Shown one piece after another: positions 14,344-26,300 of a stretch of DNA of 64,000 nucleotides. Below the pieces are notes generated by a model. That model was given only the letters and a program-made list of their open reading frames with translations. It was not told the DNA's origin and ran no database searches. A program made the translations under genes and the position numbers. Position 1 is the first letter of the stretch; the number at the start of each line of letters is the position of its first letter. The DNA comes from Eremophila alpestris peregrina. Lineage: Eukaryota > Chordata > Aves > Passeriformes > Alaudidae. The stretch spans positions 4,340,361 through 4,404,360 of the forward strand of contig WMCF01000035.1 of the NCBI GenBank assembly GCA_009792885.1, written 5' to 3'.

Positions 14344-16050
14344 AATTCCACTGAGGTTGTTTACATGTTTATTCAGTGGTTATATGTGAGGTTACTGAAT
14401 TTTTCCTTCCTGAGTTGCAGTGCTCTGTTGTGAGTCCCAGAAAGGAAGCAGGGATGGGCTGCTTCTCTTTGGAACATACTGATAGATTTTTAATGCATTT
14501 TTCCCTGAGTGCCTTCCCTGTGATTCCGTACAGAACTCTCCAGCATTCAGCTGAAAAACAATTTCATATTTCCTTGCACTTCTCTGCCAGCACTACCCTG
14601 GACTCTGACTAATGCTAACCAGTGTAATTATCTGTGACTTTCCTCCTAAGCTTTCCATTTCCACTCAGGCCACAGAACGGTGTTCTCCAATCCACAGCAA
14701 TTATGAGTGTGATATATGAGACAGCTGGAAGAGGGTATTGAGGATAAAAAATGAGATGGTAAACAACAACCACTGCTAAGCCAAATGCATGGCAAGTCTC
14801 AACTTAGACTGTCTTCAAAGCTGCCACTAAAATCGTTGAGAATCCTGCTTGCATGTCCAATGCTTTGATCTTTGTTCTTTAGTCATTAATTCTGTGTTTG
14901 AACTTGGCTCAGCTCTGCTAAGATATTTGAAACACATAGTTCTGAGTTGTATTTGCTCTTTTGCACATGACAACCAAGGCCAGCCTGGGTTTTTCCCCAA
15001 CAGATGGAAACAAAGTCCAAATTTATATGAAGATGTGTGGAGAGCCATGTGAAGGTTTTAAATGTGAATATCTCCTAAAATAGCATCCACATTTGATAAC
15101 TGGGGATATAAGATAGAAGGGGTGATGGATTTCTGCCAAGGCCCCAGGAAAACATGGTTTTGCACTTCTTGAAGAAGGGGGCCAAGAGTCTGAGTAGCTG
15201 AAGTCTCATGATACTGTATTTGCTGGATGCCAAAGTTATTTGAGAGCATCTCCTGCAGGTCCCCTTCAGCTCCAGCCATTTCTAGCAAGGGATACACAGA
15301 TCCCAGAGGATTAATTACCCATCTCACATAGTCAGTACTCCTTCTTGCTTCCATTTGTGCTGAATCTCACATTTTTGCTTATCTATTTAATAGAAATATG
15401 TAAGAGAGGCTTCTCAATTTCTTTTGTTGTTTTCTGATCTTTGCTCTGGCTGTTCCCTTTTCATGAGGAGTCCACAGGTGGAAGGCAACACAACTGAGAC
15501 AGAGAGGCATCTTTACTGAACAGGTTGTGCATATATTGTATGTGCCAAACAGATGGGGTATAGAATTTGCTGATTTTATAGAAATACTGGAATTATAAGG
15601 TATACACACTGAAAGAATAGTAGGAAATCATGCAGAAAGCAAGTAATGCAAAGGCCGTTGTTTATTGAAGTAAATATGATTTGCATTATTATTATTTGGA
15701 TATTTATGTTGCTGCAGGAAATACAAAGAAAAGAAATGTGGGAGAAGTTGTATATTGAACGGTAAAGTGTGTGGTTTTCTCTTTTAAAAATTTCTTATGC
15801 AAAGCTATACACTTTGATCTTATTTTTGGTTTCTTTTAACTTTTTTGAAATGGATAGGGTTGCAGTAATTTAATTGTTACTAATCCTTTAATTAAGCAAC
15901 CTCATACTCAATTTAGCTGCATATCTTCTTGATCCAGGAGTACAAATATGCCCTTGAAAAATAAGTTCTCTGTATTTTTGGCTGTTGAAGTAAGAGCATG
16001 ATTTTCAGAATTGTTAGGTATGCTCTGTTATTATCTTAAAATACCTTAGA

Positions 16051-16098
16051 AGAAAAAAATACAAAAAAATACAAACAAAAAAAAAGAAGAGAAAACCT
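16051..16098. repeat. A-rich low-complexity tract
   Basis: The tract is A-rich with repeated AAAAAATAC-like units followed by AAACAAAAAAAAAGAAGAG. It could be the degraded tail of a retroposed copy on the + strand, but no body is recognisable upstream. Confidence 0.6.
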
Positions 16099-17940
16099 AC
16101 GAACTCCTTGTTGTTAAAAAAATACATCTTTTAAAAAACCCAAATCCTAAAATATTTTTAGAGTAATTTGTGGAAAGCCCTGAAGCCGGTTGAAATATTC
16201 CAAATAAATGAGAGTGGTGTCACAAAATTAGAAAAAAAAACCCATCTGTTTTGCAGCATATTTTGGGATTTTGATTTTGCCATTTGAATTTCAAAAATAA
16301 ATGGTATCTAGTGTCAATGGTATTATTTTATATAAAGTTCCAAAACATGAATACATATGTGAGAGAAATTATCTTTTTGTATATCTAGTCTCAATTCCAT
16401 TTGAAACAATTCTTAAAAAGTTTTAGACTTATTAGATTTTTATTCAAAATACAGGTTCCATTTCTTCAATGTTTTTAATTTGAATTTTGTTATTCACCCT
16501 AAGTCTGCAAGTAATATTTGCTACAACAGTGCCTGCCAGTTTGGATTACTTTCTAAACTCTGCTGCAACAGAATCAAGTCTTTGGGAAACATTTAGGGAA
16601 ATAATGAGTGGTTTCCATGGGCTTAAACTGTGACTTACTGTGATCATCAACTTAAATAACTCCTTTTTTAGTGTCTTAGTGACATTGGTCACCTTTGTGA
16701 TTCAAAGGAGATTTGAAATTTGTTTGTAGTGAGGTGAAGTGATACAGGATACAAAAAATATTGATACTTTAAGCTCTTCACCCCAGCCCCGTGTGCACAC
16801 ACAAGTGAGTGTTTCACTTCTAATACTGTAAATGTGCCCCAGTCTCAGTGCAGAAAGATGTGACTGGAGAGCTGGTGATGGAGTGAACACAAACGAGCTG
16901 CTGAATGAGGCTCTGGAGTTGGAGGGTGCCTAATCCCATTTTTCCAGGAGGCTACTGATTTTGATTGCCTGCAGGAACAGGGAGGTTGCACAACGTTTAA
17001 TCATCTTCTGAAAGTTGTTTTGCAAATGTTAAACCTAGGAAGCAAAATTCCGCTGCCTCATTTGTTGTGCAAGGAATTAAGTGTTAGTGAGCTGCAAAAA
17101 CATCTTCTACTGCTCTGAGACAGTGTCAGAGTGTAACAGCAATAACACAGAATTCAGTGTTTAATAGTTTTGGAGAGACAAAGGACTTACTGTGTTACAG
17201 TCCTACTTTAGACCTATGTTTAAGTTCCACTTTTTAGCTCCCTGTGAGTCAGAATAATGTTGTCAGTTCCACTGAAGCTGAAGGTGGCTTTTGTGGGTTT
17301 TACACAGAATTAATAGGGCACAGAAAGTCAGCATATGTAACACTCTGCTCTTCATTTTATTCCATGAAGAAATAAGAGTTTCTGCAAAGAAATAAGAAAA
17401 TAAAATGAATGTTACAGCACTTTATTTAGTTACCTCAGGTTTTCTTGTGTGGAAAAAAAAAAGCATATCTTTATGCCAAGTATCAATTAGTTAACCCTTA
17501 CTTTTTCTTGAATCATGTCCACTAATGCCTGCTTTAGACTTCTGATTTTATATATTTATTTCCAGGCTGAAAGGTTATCCTGTTGCATTGTAAACAACCA
17601 CTGAACCTTCAGAAGAGATTTCTCATCAGGGCTGTTTTGCTGGTGAGTTGCTTGAAGCCTGATGCTATAAAGATAATAGAATTAGGAGACCTAGCAGGCC
17701 TCATTATTTTTAATTACTATTGCTGCTGCTCACACACTACATGTAATTCAGTAAAGCTGGAGTGGAGTGAGGGGGGGACCCAACAACTCTGCGTTTCAAA
17801 ATGGGCCATCAGAAGCAGCAGTTGTCAAATCTTTCTGTGAATTATGTGTTTTTCAGTTGTATCATTCTAATAATATTTTGAACAAATCTCAGAAATTCAA
17901 TAAAGCAAAGAAGAAAAGGGAAAGTGGGCCTTAAATAGGT

Positions 17941-18260
17941 CAAAATCTAAGTACCTTCAGCTCGCTTTTTGGTTCATTTATCAAACCAAATCAATTGCTA
18001 TTATTAGCCTATTATCATCATCCTTCCAGTGAGCTGGCTACATTTTAATCAATATTTCTAATTAAATTACATCAAATGCAGTTTTAAATTGTAGCAGCCT
18101 AACTTCATGTAGGCTAAATTTATATGCATATCTTTATCCATTATTTTAATTCTCTCATTATTAATGAGATATTTCTTTACAAATAAGCAATAAGGAGCTG
18201 TGTTGAAACAGCTATACATCAGAGTTGATAGTGGACCACCTGCTATGCTGAAATGCTATT
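17941..18260. promoter_or_regulatory. Candidate developmental enhancer, homeodomain/POU motifs
   Basis: About 320 bp of AT-rich but complex sequence. It contains the palindrome TCTCATTA-T-TAATGAGA at 18,153-18,169, a TATATGCATA word near 18,121 (POU-like), CTAATTAAATTA and TTTAATCAATATT. It also has a short inverted repeat, AGCCTA with TAGGCT. It carries no long open frame and no repeat-family signature. Dense homeodomain half sites with dyad symmetry are typical of conserved vertebrate enhancers; activity and conservation are inferred, not seen. Confidence 0.25.
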
Positions 18261-21200
18261 TGTCTTTTATTTGTATGGACTATATGCTTTAAATAGCTCT
18301 GAAACTGCCATTGAATTTTCCAGTCACAACCCTAAGAGACTGAGGACCAGTGCTCTGGGCCATGGTTTTCTCTGGCTCCTTTTTGGCTTGTAAACCAATC
18401 ATTCATGGACATGGATACAAATAGTACAAATAAATACCATTCCTTGGTAGTTTCTTTTCATCCTGCAAGTATCTGCTCTGCTCCTTCAGCTCCCCAGCTC
18501 TATGTGCCTCAGTGTTCTGACTTCCCTCGATTTGCCATTGCTGCTTTGTAAGTGCAGTGCTAAAAGCAAAAGTAGAGTTAGTCTTTTTTGTCTTGCAGTG
18601 TCCAAAGCAGGAATTTTAAACTTTTGAGAAAGCAAAAATGCACTTACTTAATTTGTTGGGTATTTTTTTATTGTGGCTGCCCATTAGAAGGCTCTGTGGA
18701 TTGTCCTCTTCTCTCCCATTAATACAAATACAGTAACTGTGCTATGGTTCAGCATAATTGTGTTGCTTCCCTGCAGGGATTTAGACACCAGTTACTCATG
18801 CAACAGTAGTTTCCATGAGATGTACTTTCCAGGGTGATCATGTGGCTCTAGTACAAGCATTCATGCCTTGGATGTATGCAGTATCTGTGTGTGTGTGCTA
18901 GTTTACAGCAGCAAGGGAAGTCTTACCTTCATTATGTTTCTCATAAACATGTGTGTGGGGGTGGGTGTTTGCATGCTTGTTTATGCACATGAGTGTTTGT
19001 ACATGTAAATCAGAAGCCTTTCTTTGGTGGCCAAAGAAGAGATTATTGGGAGAAGTCTAATCCTGTTGCCAGTGTATGGAAGTCAATCTGAACAGTGAGG
19101 TCAGCAAGGGCACACTCAGTACCACATCTTTCCAAATAATTCTGTTGTAGTTTAATCGATGTGACTCTAAGGCCATGTTTTGTATTTAAATATAATTCTA
19201 ATCCTTAACTCTTTTACTCATGTATTGTAGCTGGTCATCTAAACATTCCTCTCAGCAGCAAATGTATAAACTCAGAAAAACCTAACCTTCCTTAGCTGTG
19301 GTCTCCTGCTGACCCTTGTGCATGCCATTTCTTAAACATGCAGTTTCCTATGTGGTAGAGAACATTCCTTGCAATATTAACTTCTGCAGTGCCTACAGTT
19401 ACTCTGCTATCACAGTTGTTTCAGGTGTTAAGGATTGAGTCCTGTGATAAGAATTTTAGTGTTTTATGTATTTTAGAGTACTTTCTTCATCCATAGACAT
19501 GAAATACAGCACTTTCCCATGTGATTGTACTCTGTAATTTAGAAAATTATAGTTACTTGTGTGTGAATTAATCTTAACACTCAGTACTCTAAAACCAGAA
19601 TAATCAGGAGTGCTAAGTAAAACTTTCCCTGTAAAAGCTGATTCATGATTTTGTCTAAACTGTTTAAACAACTATTTTGCATATTCTCAACATATTCCTT
19701 ATACTGTCCAGTATGTTTTAGCTGAGCTGTTGCTGATATATTGTATACACACCAAAACTGTTCAAAAGACATCAAAAATCCTTCCAAAATATGGGGGAGA
19801 GGGCTCTGTGAGGATGAGGATGAAGAGAGTAGGAGAGAGTATATTCTGAATACTTAGATATAATGAGTTCCAGGGTGCTCAAACCTTAGCCTTTTAGTCC
19901 TGATTTCAATTGTTGCATACACATGGACTCCTTCCCTCTCATTTATCCCTTTACTCTGCTGGTGGGATGTGAGGTGACTTCTGTGGTAGAGAAAACCTAT
20001 GAGGCTTCTGATAGATGTAAAAACAGAGTCTTCTGTGTAGTGATAGCCTAGGAGAGCAGTGCTTCATTTGTAGGTCAAAAGAAGTGTTTTGACACTGGTA
20101 GCGATTTTTTTTTTAAGTATTGTAGCTGTGAAAAATAAATGCTTGATTTTTTTTTTTTAAAAATTGATTTTTAATATACGGATCTTAAAGCACATTCGTA
20201 AGAAGAGTTAATATAATTTTTTCTTGACTGATGTGCTTACAAAAAAGTCACGGCACTGGGCAGATGTGCCAATGAAGATAGCAATATAAGCACCTTTGAA
20301 GTATAGGCTGGGCATGAGACAAAAGACATAGGGTGAATCAATCTTTGTCCAGTTAACCATGTGCTAAAACTGGTGGCCTGCTGATGTACTTGTCACAGTA
20401 TTCAAGACTAGATATGTCATCAGCTGTCTTGCACTTCACAGGGCACAGACAGGCTCCTGTGAGCACAACTGAAATCCTGCTTTTGTAAGGAAGGCTGGTG
20501 ATATGGAATATGGACTGGAGTTCATTTGTGTGGTGAAGGAAGGAGTAGGGAGAATAATTACAATTTTTGTGCTTCATGTGATGCATCTTTCTGGCAAAAT
20601 AGCCACACAGTGACTTCTGCAGTGTTCCCATTCATATCACAGAATAAAATCATGGCAAGGTGAAGTTTTATGAAATTTCATCCTCTACTGTAAATAGAAA
20701 AACAATACTAGAAAATAGTAGAGACAAAAATGAATATCAATCAGAGAAAGGATATTCAGTGTATGATGATTTTCCCATTCCTTTGTTTCTGCATTTTTTC
20801 CTCCCAGGCTTTCAGATGCTGAGGTGATTTTAGGTGCATCTTTATTTCAGAAGCAATTTAAATACAAATTTGCATGTTTATTTGTGGCTCGGGTTAATTA
20901 AAGGTCACTATTTGGGGAGGGATTAAGGGGAACGTGCAGTTTCTGTGGATGAACCTCAAAAAGATGCCAGTCATTTATCTGTCCATACACATGAGTGTGT
21001 GTGTGCATATATGGTATGGTACTTAAACATCTATTACAGAAAACAGCACCCTGGGGACTTGGCTAATAGATCATTTTAATGTATGAATAGATTACATCCC
21101 TAACTACTAGTTGGGAAGGGTTACTTCTTATGGGAAGGGGGCTAAAGTAAATGGCCAAGAAAATTTATAGTGTTGCAATTCAACAAAAATATTGATTAGA

Positions 21201-23234
21201 AGATGAGGAACTCCATTTTTATAAACTTAATCAGCAGTGATTGTTTGATTTCAGCTAGTAGTCTGTCAGGGAGAAATAAGAGCTTTGAGCCTGGAGCGGT
21301 GCAGGGGGGGAAAGGAGCTGGCAAGGTTCTAGGGGAAAAAAAAGTACCAAAAAATCTAAATCCAAAAGCACTAATGTAACTTTCCAGAAGATTCAAAGAC
21401 TAAATTTAAAAGGGAATAGAAACTGCCTAGATTTTGTTTTGTTTGCACTGCCATATATTTCCCTGACTGGAAATTATATTTCAACAAGCAACTGCTGTAT
21501 TTATTGGCTTATATTTTATTTTGCTAATATTCTGCTAGTGTCCTGTATTTCCATAGTAATCATGTAATAATCTGTTCCACAAAATAGTGGGTTGCCAAGA
21601 TCCATTTAGAGCTGTGAGTGCTGTGGCCAAAGGTCAGTGCCGGGGGAGCTGTGCTCCTCAGTGTGCAGGTGCCACTTGTGTCACAGCCATTAAGCATGAA
21701 ACTAAAATCAATTTCACTGCATCTTTGCAAGCTGGCAAACGTGGGAGTTACCTCAGCAGGGAAAAAAAAGACCCAACTGGCACATACAGTGTGCCTTTAT
21801 AAAGAGCTAGACAGGATCTGAAAGAAGTTTTGAATAGCCTGTAACTCTGGTTGTGTCTCCAAAACTAACTGTTGTATTGTCTCTGCTGCCACCATTCAGG
21901 TCTTCTCTGCTGCATTTTTATGCTGTGTTTGAAGTGCCTTGCCAACAACAGTTTGATGAATTTGCTTAATGCAGTGAGGTTTGCAGTGGTATCAGAAAGT
22001 GTCTCACAGTGTGGGCTTCTGATCCTGGATTTAAAATTACAAAGTGTGGCTCCTCCTCAGTATGTGATCCACTATGACTGGATGCTTTCACTGCCTTGCT
22101 ACATGCTTCCTTGTTGAAAATTTGACTTTCCTCCCCTCACTGGTCAGAGAGAAGACAAACTTTTTAAAAGCTTTTCTTCCTGAACTTGAGATGATTTATG
22201 AGGAAGATGACAATGTCTTTCAGGTAATTTAGTGAAAGGGCACCCAATTAATCAATGTATCCATTTTGAAAAATTGGTTGAGTACCAATCATTTGCCATA
22301 ACAGTCTTGGTTACTTTAAAGTCAAAGTCTAATTCTTGGTGAATTCAACAATAGGGAATAAAAATCCTAGATCTCTTTGGCCCTTGGGTACAGTTTAAAT
22401 TATTGCTTAAGATTAAGTTGTACTTGGTTCTTTATATGAATTAGTTGTTAATTTTTTCTTCAGAAAATTGTATCCTTATTGCTTTCATTCATCAGTGATT
22501 TACAAGCACAGTGGTATAAGGTTCTGCAGTACCCGTGAATGGCTCAACCTACCAAGTTTCTGTCCTACACGTCATAAGTACTCATCTTTTACCTGAGAGC
22601 CTCATGTGCTTTCAGGGCCCCAGGCTGAAGGCTCCCTGCCTTAGCACAGCTATCTGGAGCAAGAAGGAAGCTGTGATTTTGCCTGGAGATCCTCTCCCTT
22701 GTCCTTGGACTGGGGAGTGATCCATGGCTCTGAAAAGCAGTGAGGAGCTGCTGCTGGGGTGCACCCTGTAGGACAAGGGCTCTCTAGGATGTCTCCCACC
22801 CACCCACCCTGGCTTCCAGGAAAGCTTGTCCCTGCTCTCATGGGCTTTCTTGGTTGTGGGCTGACTGCTAGATCACTTCAGTGTCTGTTTCCTTCAAACT
22901 TCTCTTGGGCAAGATGACCACTACTGAGTGCTTTTAATTTGCCATTTTCTTTAGAAGCTATCAGCATCCCTGGAAATAACATCTGTCAGGGAGGTGGCAA
23001 GCTGGGAATTGGGTGCCTGCCCAGCCATAGCGTAACAAGGCTGCAGGGCACAATTGACTGGAGTGAACAAGGGAATTTCTGAGCCATTGATCCACAAGCC
23101 CACATAATGTGTGAAACTGGAAATGTAGTCTGTCAGAAGAAGCTAGTCATATATTTTTAGATTATCTGAAAAAAACCCAGTACCTTTAACCACTGCTCGG
23201 TATAAAACAGTCTTTGTTTCTTTTTTCTGAAAAC
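18261..23234. other. Non-coding stretch
   Basis: No gene was recognised. The content is ordinary AT-rich sequence with short TG-rich patches (listed separately) and T runs near 20,107 and 20,146. Open frames are short and on both strands. Confidence 0.55.
18886..19008. repeat. TG-rich low-complexity patch
   Basis: A (TG)6 run at 18,886-18,897 is followed after a gap by GTGTGTGGGGGTGGGTGTTTG and further TGTTT/TGCA words. It is a degenerate dinucleotide repeat region. Confidence 0.6.
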
Positions 23235-23331
23235 TGTTTTGAGGAGGGTTTTTGGTTGGTGGTTGTTGTTGTTGTTTGGGGGGATTAATTGTTTTGGTGA
23301 GGGGGGGTTGTTGGTTGTTTCATTTTTTTCA
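23235..23331. repeat. G/T-rich tract with G runs
   Basis: The + strand is almost entirely G and T here, with GTT repeats (TTGTTGTTGTTG) and runs of six and seven G. There is virtually no C. The minus-strand frame across it is a composition artefact. Similar strand-asymmetric tracts recur at 26.8, 36.8 and 62.4 kb. Confidence 0.8.
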
Positions 23332-26300
23332 ATTATTTTCAACTGGTAATGATTGCATGATTTCCTTTTAAAATCATTTTAGTATAGCAGCTTCTCTTTC
23401 ATGTCACATGACTTTGTGTGAGCACATATATATACATAGGTGTTTACATAAGTGGTTTTCAGAGGCCAGCACTAGGAAGCATTTTGCATTATATTTCTGG
23501 ATGGTAGAACCAAAGACCTGGCAGTACAAGAAAGAGTGCTGAGACCTATTTAATGTGCAATGTCACCAAGATAAATGAATGTAAAACTGCATCCTTAGGG
23601 GAAGTCTAATCTCTTCCTACTTACTTTCTTACCTATGCTTGCAACTATCTCTTGGCTTCAGTGGAATTATTTCTGATTAGCATGTATGTGAAACCATCCT
23701 AGAGGTTATCATGTGTTCTTTTGTCAGTTTTCCCTCTTTTTGGAGGGTTGTTACTGTGCCAGTTCTGTAATTCCTAAAAGAGGCTGTGAAAAGTTTGTTG
23801 GAATCTGCAGCATGCCTGCTTGAAGTAGTTGCCCATTCTATGAATGGATTTTTCTGTCTCATGTGCCAAAAGAGTATATGAAATAAGGTGGCTAGGCTGG
23901 GACAGCACCTTTCAGTACAGCTCCCCTCTTGTTTAGTCCATCCACTGCTACTGAGCAGTAGCAATTACCTCTTGCATGAAGCTGTTTGTCTCATTAGGTA
24001 TGAAGAGAACATTGGCTATTCATAAACTGGAATATTGGCATCTCTACTTCTGGAGAATGTGAATGCTGTTTGGGTATTGGCTGCATTTTAATGTTTGCAA
24101 ACCTCTTCAAGTTTGGGAGATTATCTTTTGTGCTTTGTACCAGTCTTCTTCCAAAGCCCTTCAGTTTACAAACTCAGCAACTTTATTTTTTCTCAGCATA
24201 AAATTAAGGCGATGAACCCTACCTATGATTTTCTCTTTTAAGCTAAGAATTAAAAAGTGAATCAGAACATAACTGTATATGGCTTTTCCTACCATCTCTT
24301 ATGAGTTTCCCTACTTTTGGTTGCTGAGAGCAAATGTTTTTTTAACTGGTAGTCCTGTAAATACTCTGTATTTTTGGCAGAAAACTTATTAACTAGAAAA
24401 ATCTAGAAAGTTAGGACCTAATGTCCCACTTCATTGCTCATCCAAAGCACATTAAAACCAATTTCACAAGAATTAGACCAATCCAATTTGTGTCTAAAGT
24501 TTGCTCCAAAGAGCAAATATTACTGTTTAATTGAAGTTAGTAGATTTATTAGAAAAAGATAAGAAAAATGTCAATGAGATAGCCTCTAAATAAGATTATT
24601 CATTCAAATAGTGAACTTCTAATATATATTAAATTAAGGATAAATAATAGGAGAAAAACCTTTGGTGAGAAAAGTTTAACATTTCCTTCATTGTGTACCA
24701 GAAGAACTTGTACTCTTTAAGTCATGGAGGGAGAAAAGCTGTGCTCCCAAACATAAAGATTTACTGCAATTATAATCTAGATAGAAAATCAACAAGACAT
24801 CAGTGGAGTTCCCTGTAATTTTATTTAAATTTTATCTTCTAACTTTTTTTATAAATTCAGCCAAGCTGAAGGTTATTTATGCACATCTCTAGCCCATAGT
24901 CTTCAGTGCTTCTGTAAGTAATAATTCTAATACTGTCTCAGTGTTTCCAGTATTGCTGGTTCATGTAGCAAATTATGTTCTTCATAAATTACATCATTTT
25001 TGTTATTAGCCTCATATAAATAAGTAGATTTCCCTGGATTTTGAAATGTTCAGTTTTGCTTGAGAAGTTAAGCGATAATACTAATTTCTATTATTTATCC
25101 CTTTTCCAATAACATATCAGACATTTTGCAGATGCAGAGCAAAACTGCTCTTTGCCTCAAATACTTTATAACTTAGGCTACATTATTTTCAGTTTTAAGC
25201 TTCTCAGAAAATATTGAAGTAACTTTTTCAAAATAAAACATTTCAAACTTGTTTCAAAAATTCAGCTAAAGACTTTCTCAGAGCCAGCTGAGTTCTGATT
25301 GTAAGATTTTTTCTAGCATAAGTTCAAACAAAAATCGCCATGCATGTGTCCATGTGCAGTTTTTCTTGGTTTTCCTGTTGTTATATTATCCATTGGCATA
25401 CCACTTTTATTTAGGTGGGCAACAGGGCCTGTTGAGCCTTTTTTTGATGCTTTTATTTATTTATGGTTTCATCCTCATAATCCATGAGCTTCCTCTTTGA
25501 AGGACACAGAGTCAAATTCCAACAGCCTTACAAGAAGACCATCTAATATATGTCAGATAGAAGAGAGAAGTATGTAGACCCTGGCTAAGATATTCATTTA
25601 TTGTTGTTGAAATGATTCATCATTCTGTCTGATCTTGCCCTCTTGGAGTCCATGTCATTAATGAACATTGGCATGACACAAAATCAAAACTAATTTCATT
25701 TTGTAAGGGACACCCACAGCTGTGACTCTTGCTGTAAATATGATCATGTTGTTTTTCTGTCACAATGATGAGTAGATGTATGTAATGTTAATAAGATAGC
25801 CTTTCTAGCAGTGATAGGGGAGAAGGAGTTCAAACTAGATTGGGTAAAGCTTGGAGTTCATATGAATGGGCCAAGAGAGAGATTTCTAGCTATTCATCAT
25901 GTTAAGATAGTTCACAAATCAGGTGGAGTGTTCTTTGCTTAATTTGCAGCTGTTGGGTTAAATATTTAAAAACCTAAAATCAATATTATGAATCATGAAG
26001 GAAGCCTACTATAAAGCTTTTCTACACCAGAATAGGAGGACAGCTCTGGAACTAAAATCATGTGCAGGATTTATCAGTTCCCTTCAGTTATTTTTTCAGT
26101 ACTTTTGTAAAAGGAAGACAGAGTGCTCTGAGGTTACTGTATGTCACAATGGCAACACAAGCAACTGAAAGGTTTAAAGAGAAAGATCTATCCCCTTTGA
26201 TAAAATCATCACTGAAATGGGATAAAGGAAATTTATCCTTCAGTCCTTGAGGTAGTTTATTAATTTCTGAAATCTCCTATCATCAGTGGGTGAATTACTA

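Larger units (their letters stand above)
11464..17940. other. Non-coding stretch with scattered simple repeats
   Basis: No gene is recognised. A locally more GC-rich patch at about 13,550-13,990 has frames open on both strands but no recognisable domain; an old, unrecognised transposon fragment is possible. A minus-strand frame at 15,058-15,354 is the only one with protein-like composition, and it is treated as an observation only. The polypurine, GTTTT and A-rich repeats inside this interval are listed separately. Confidence 0.5.
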
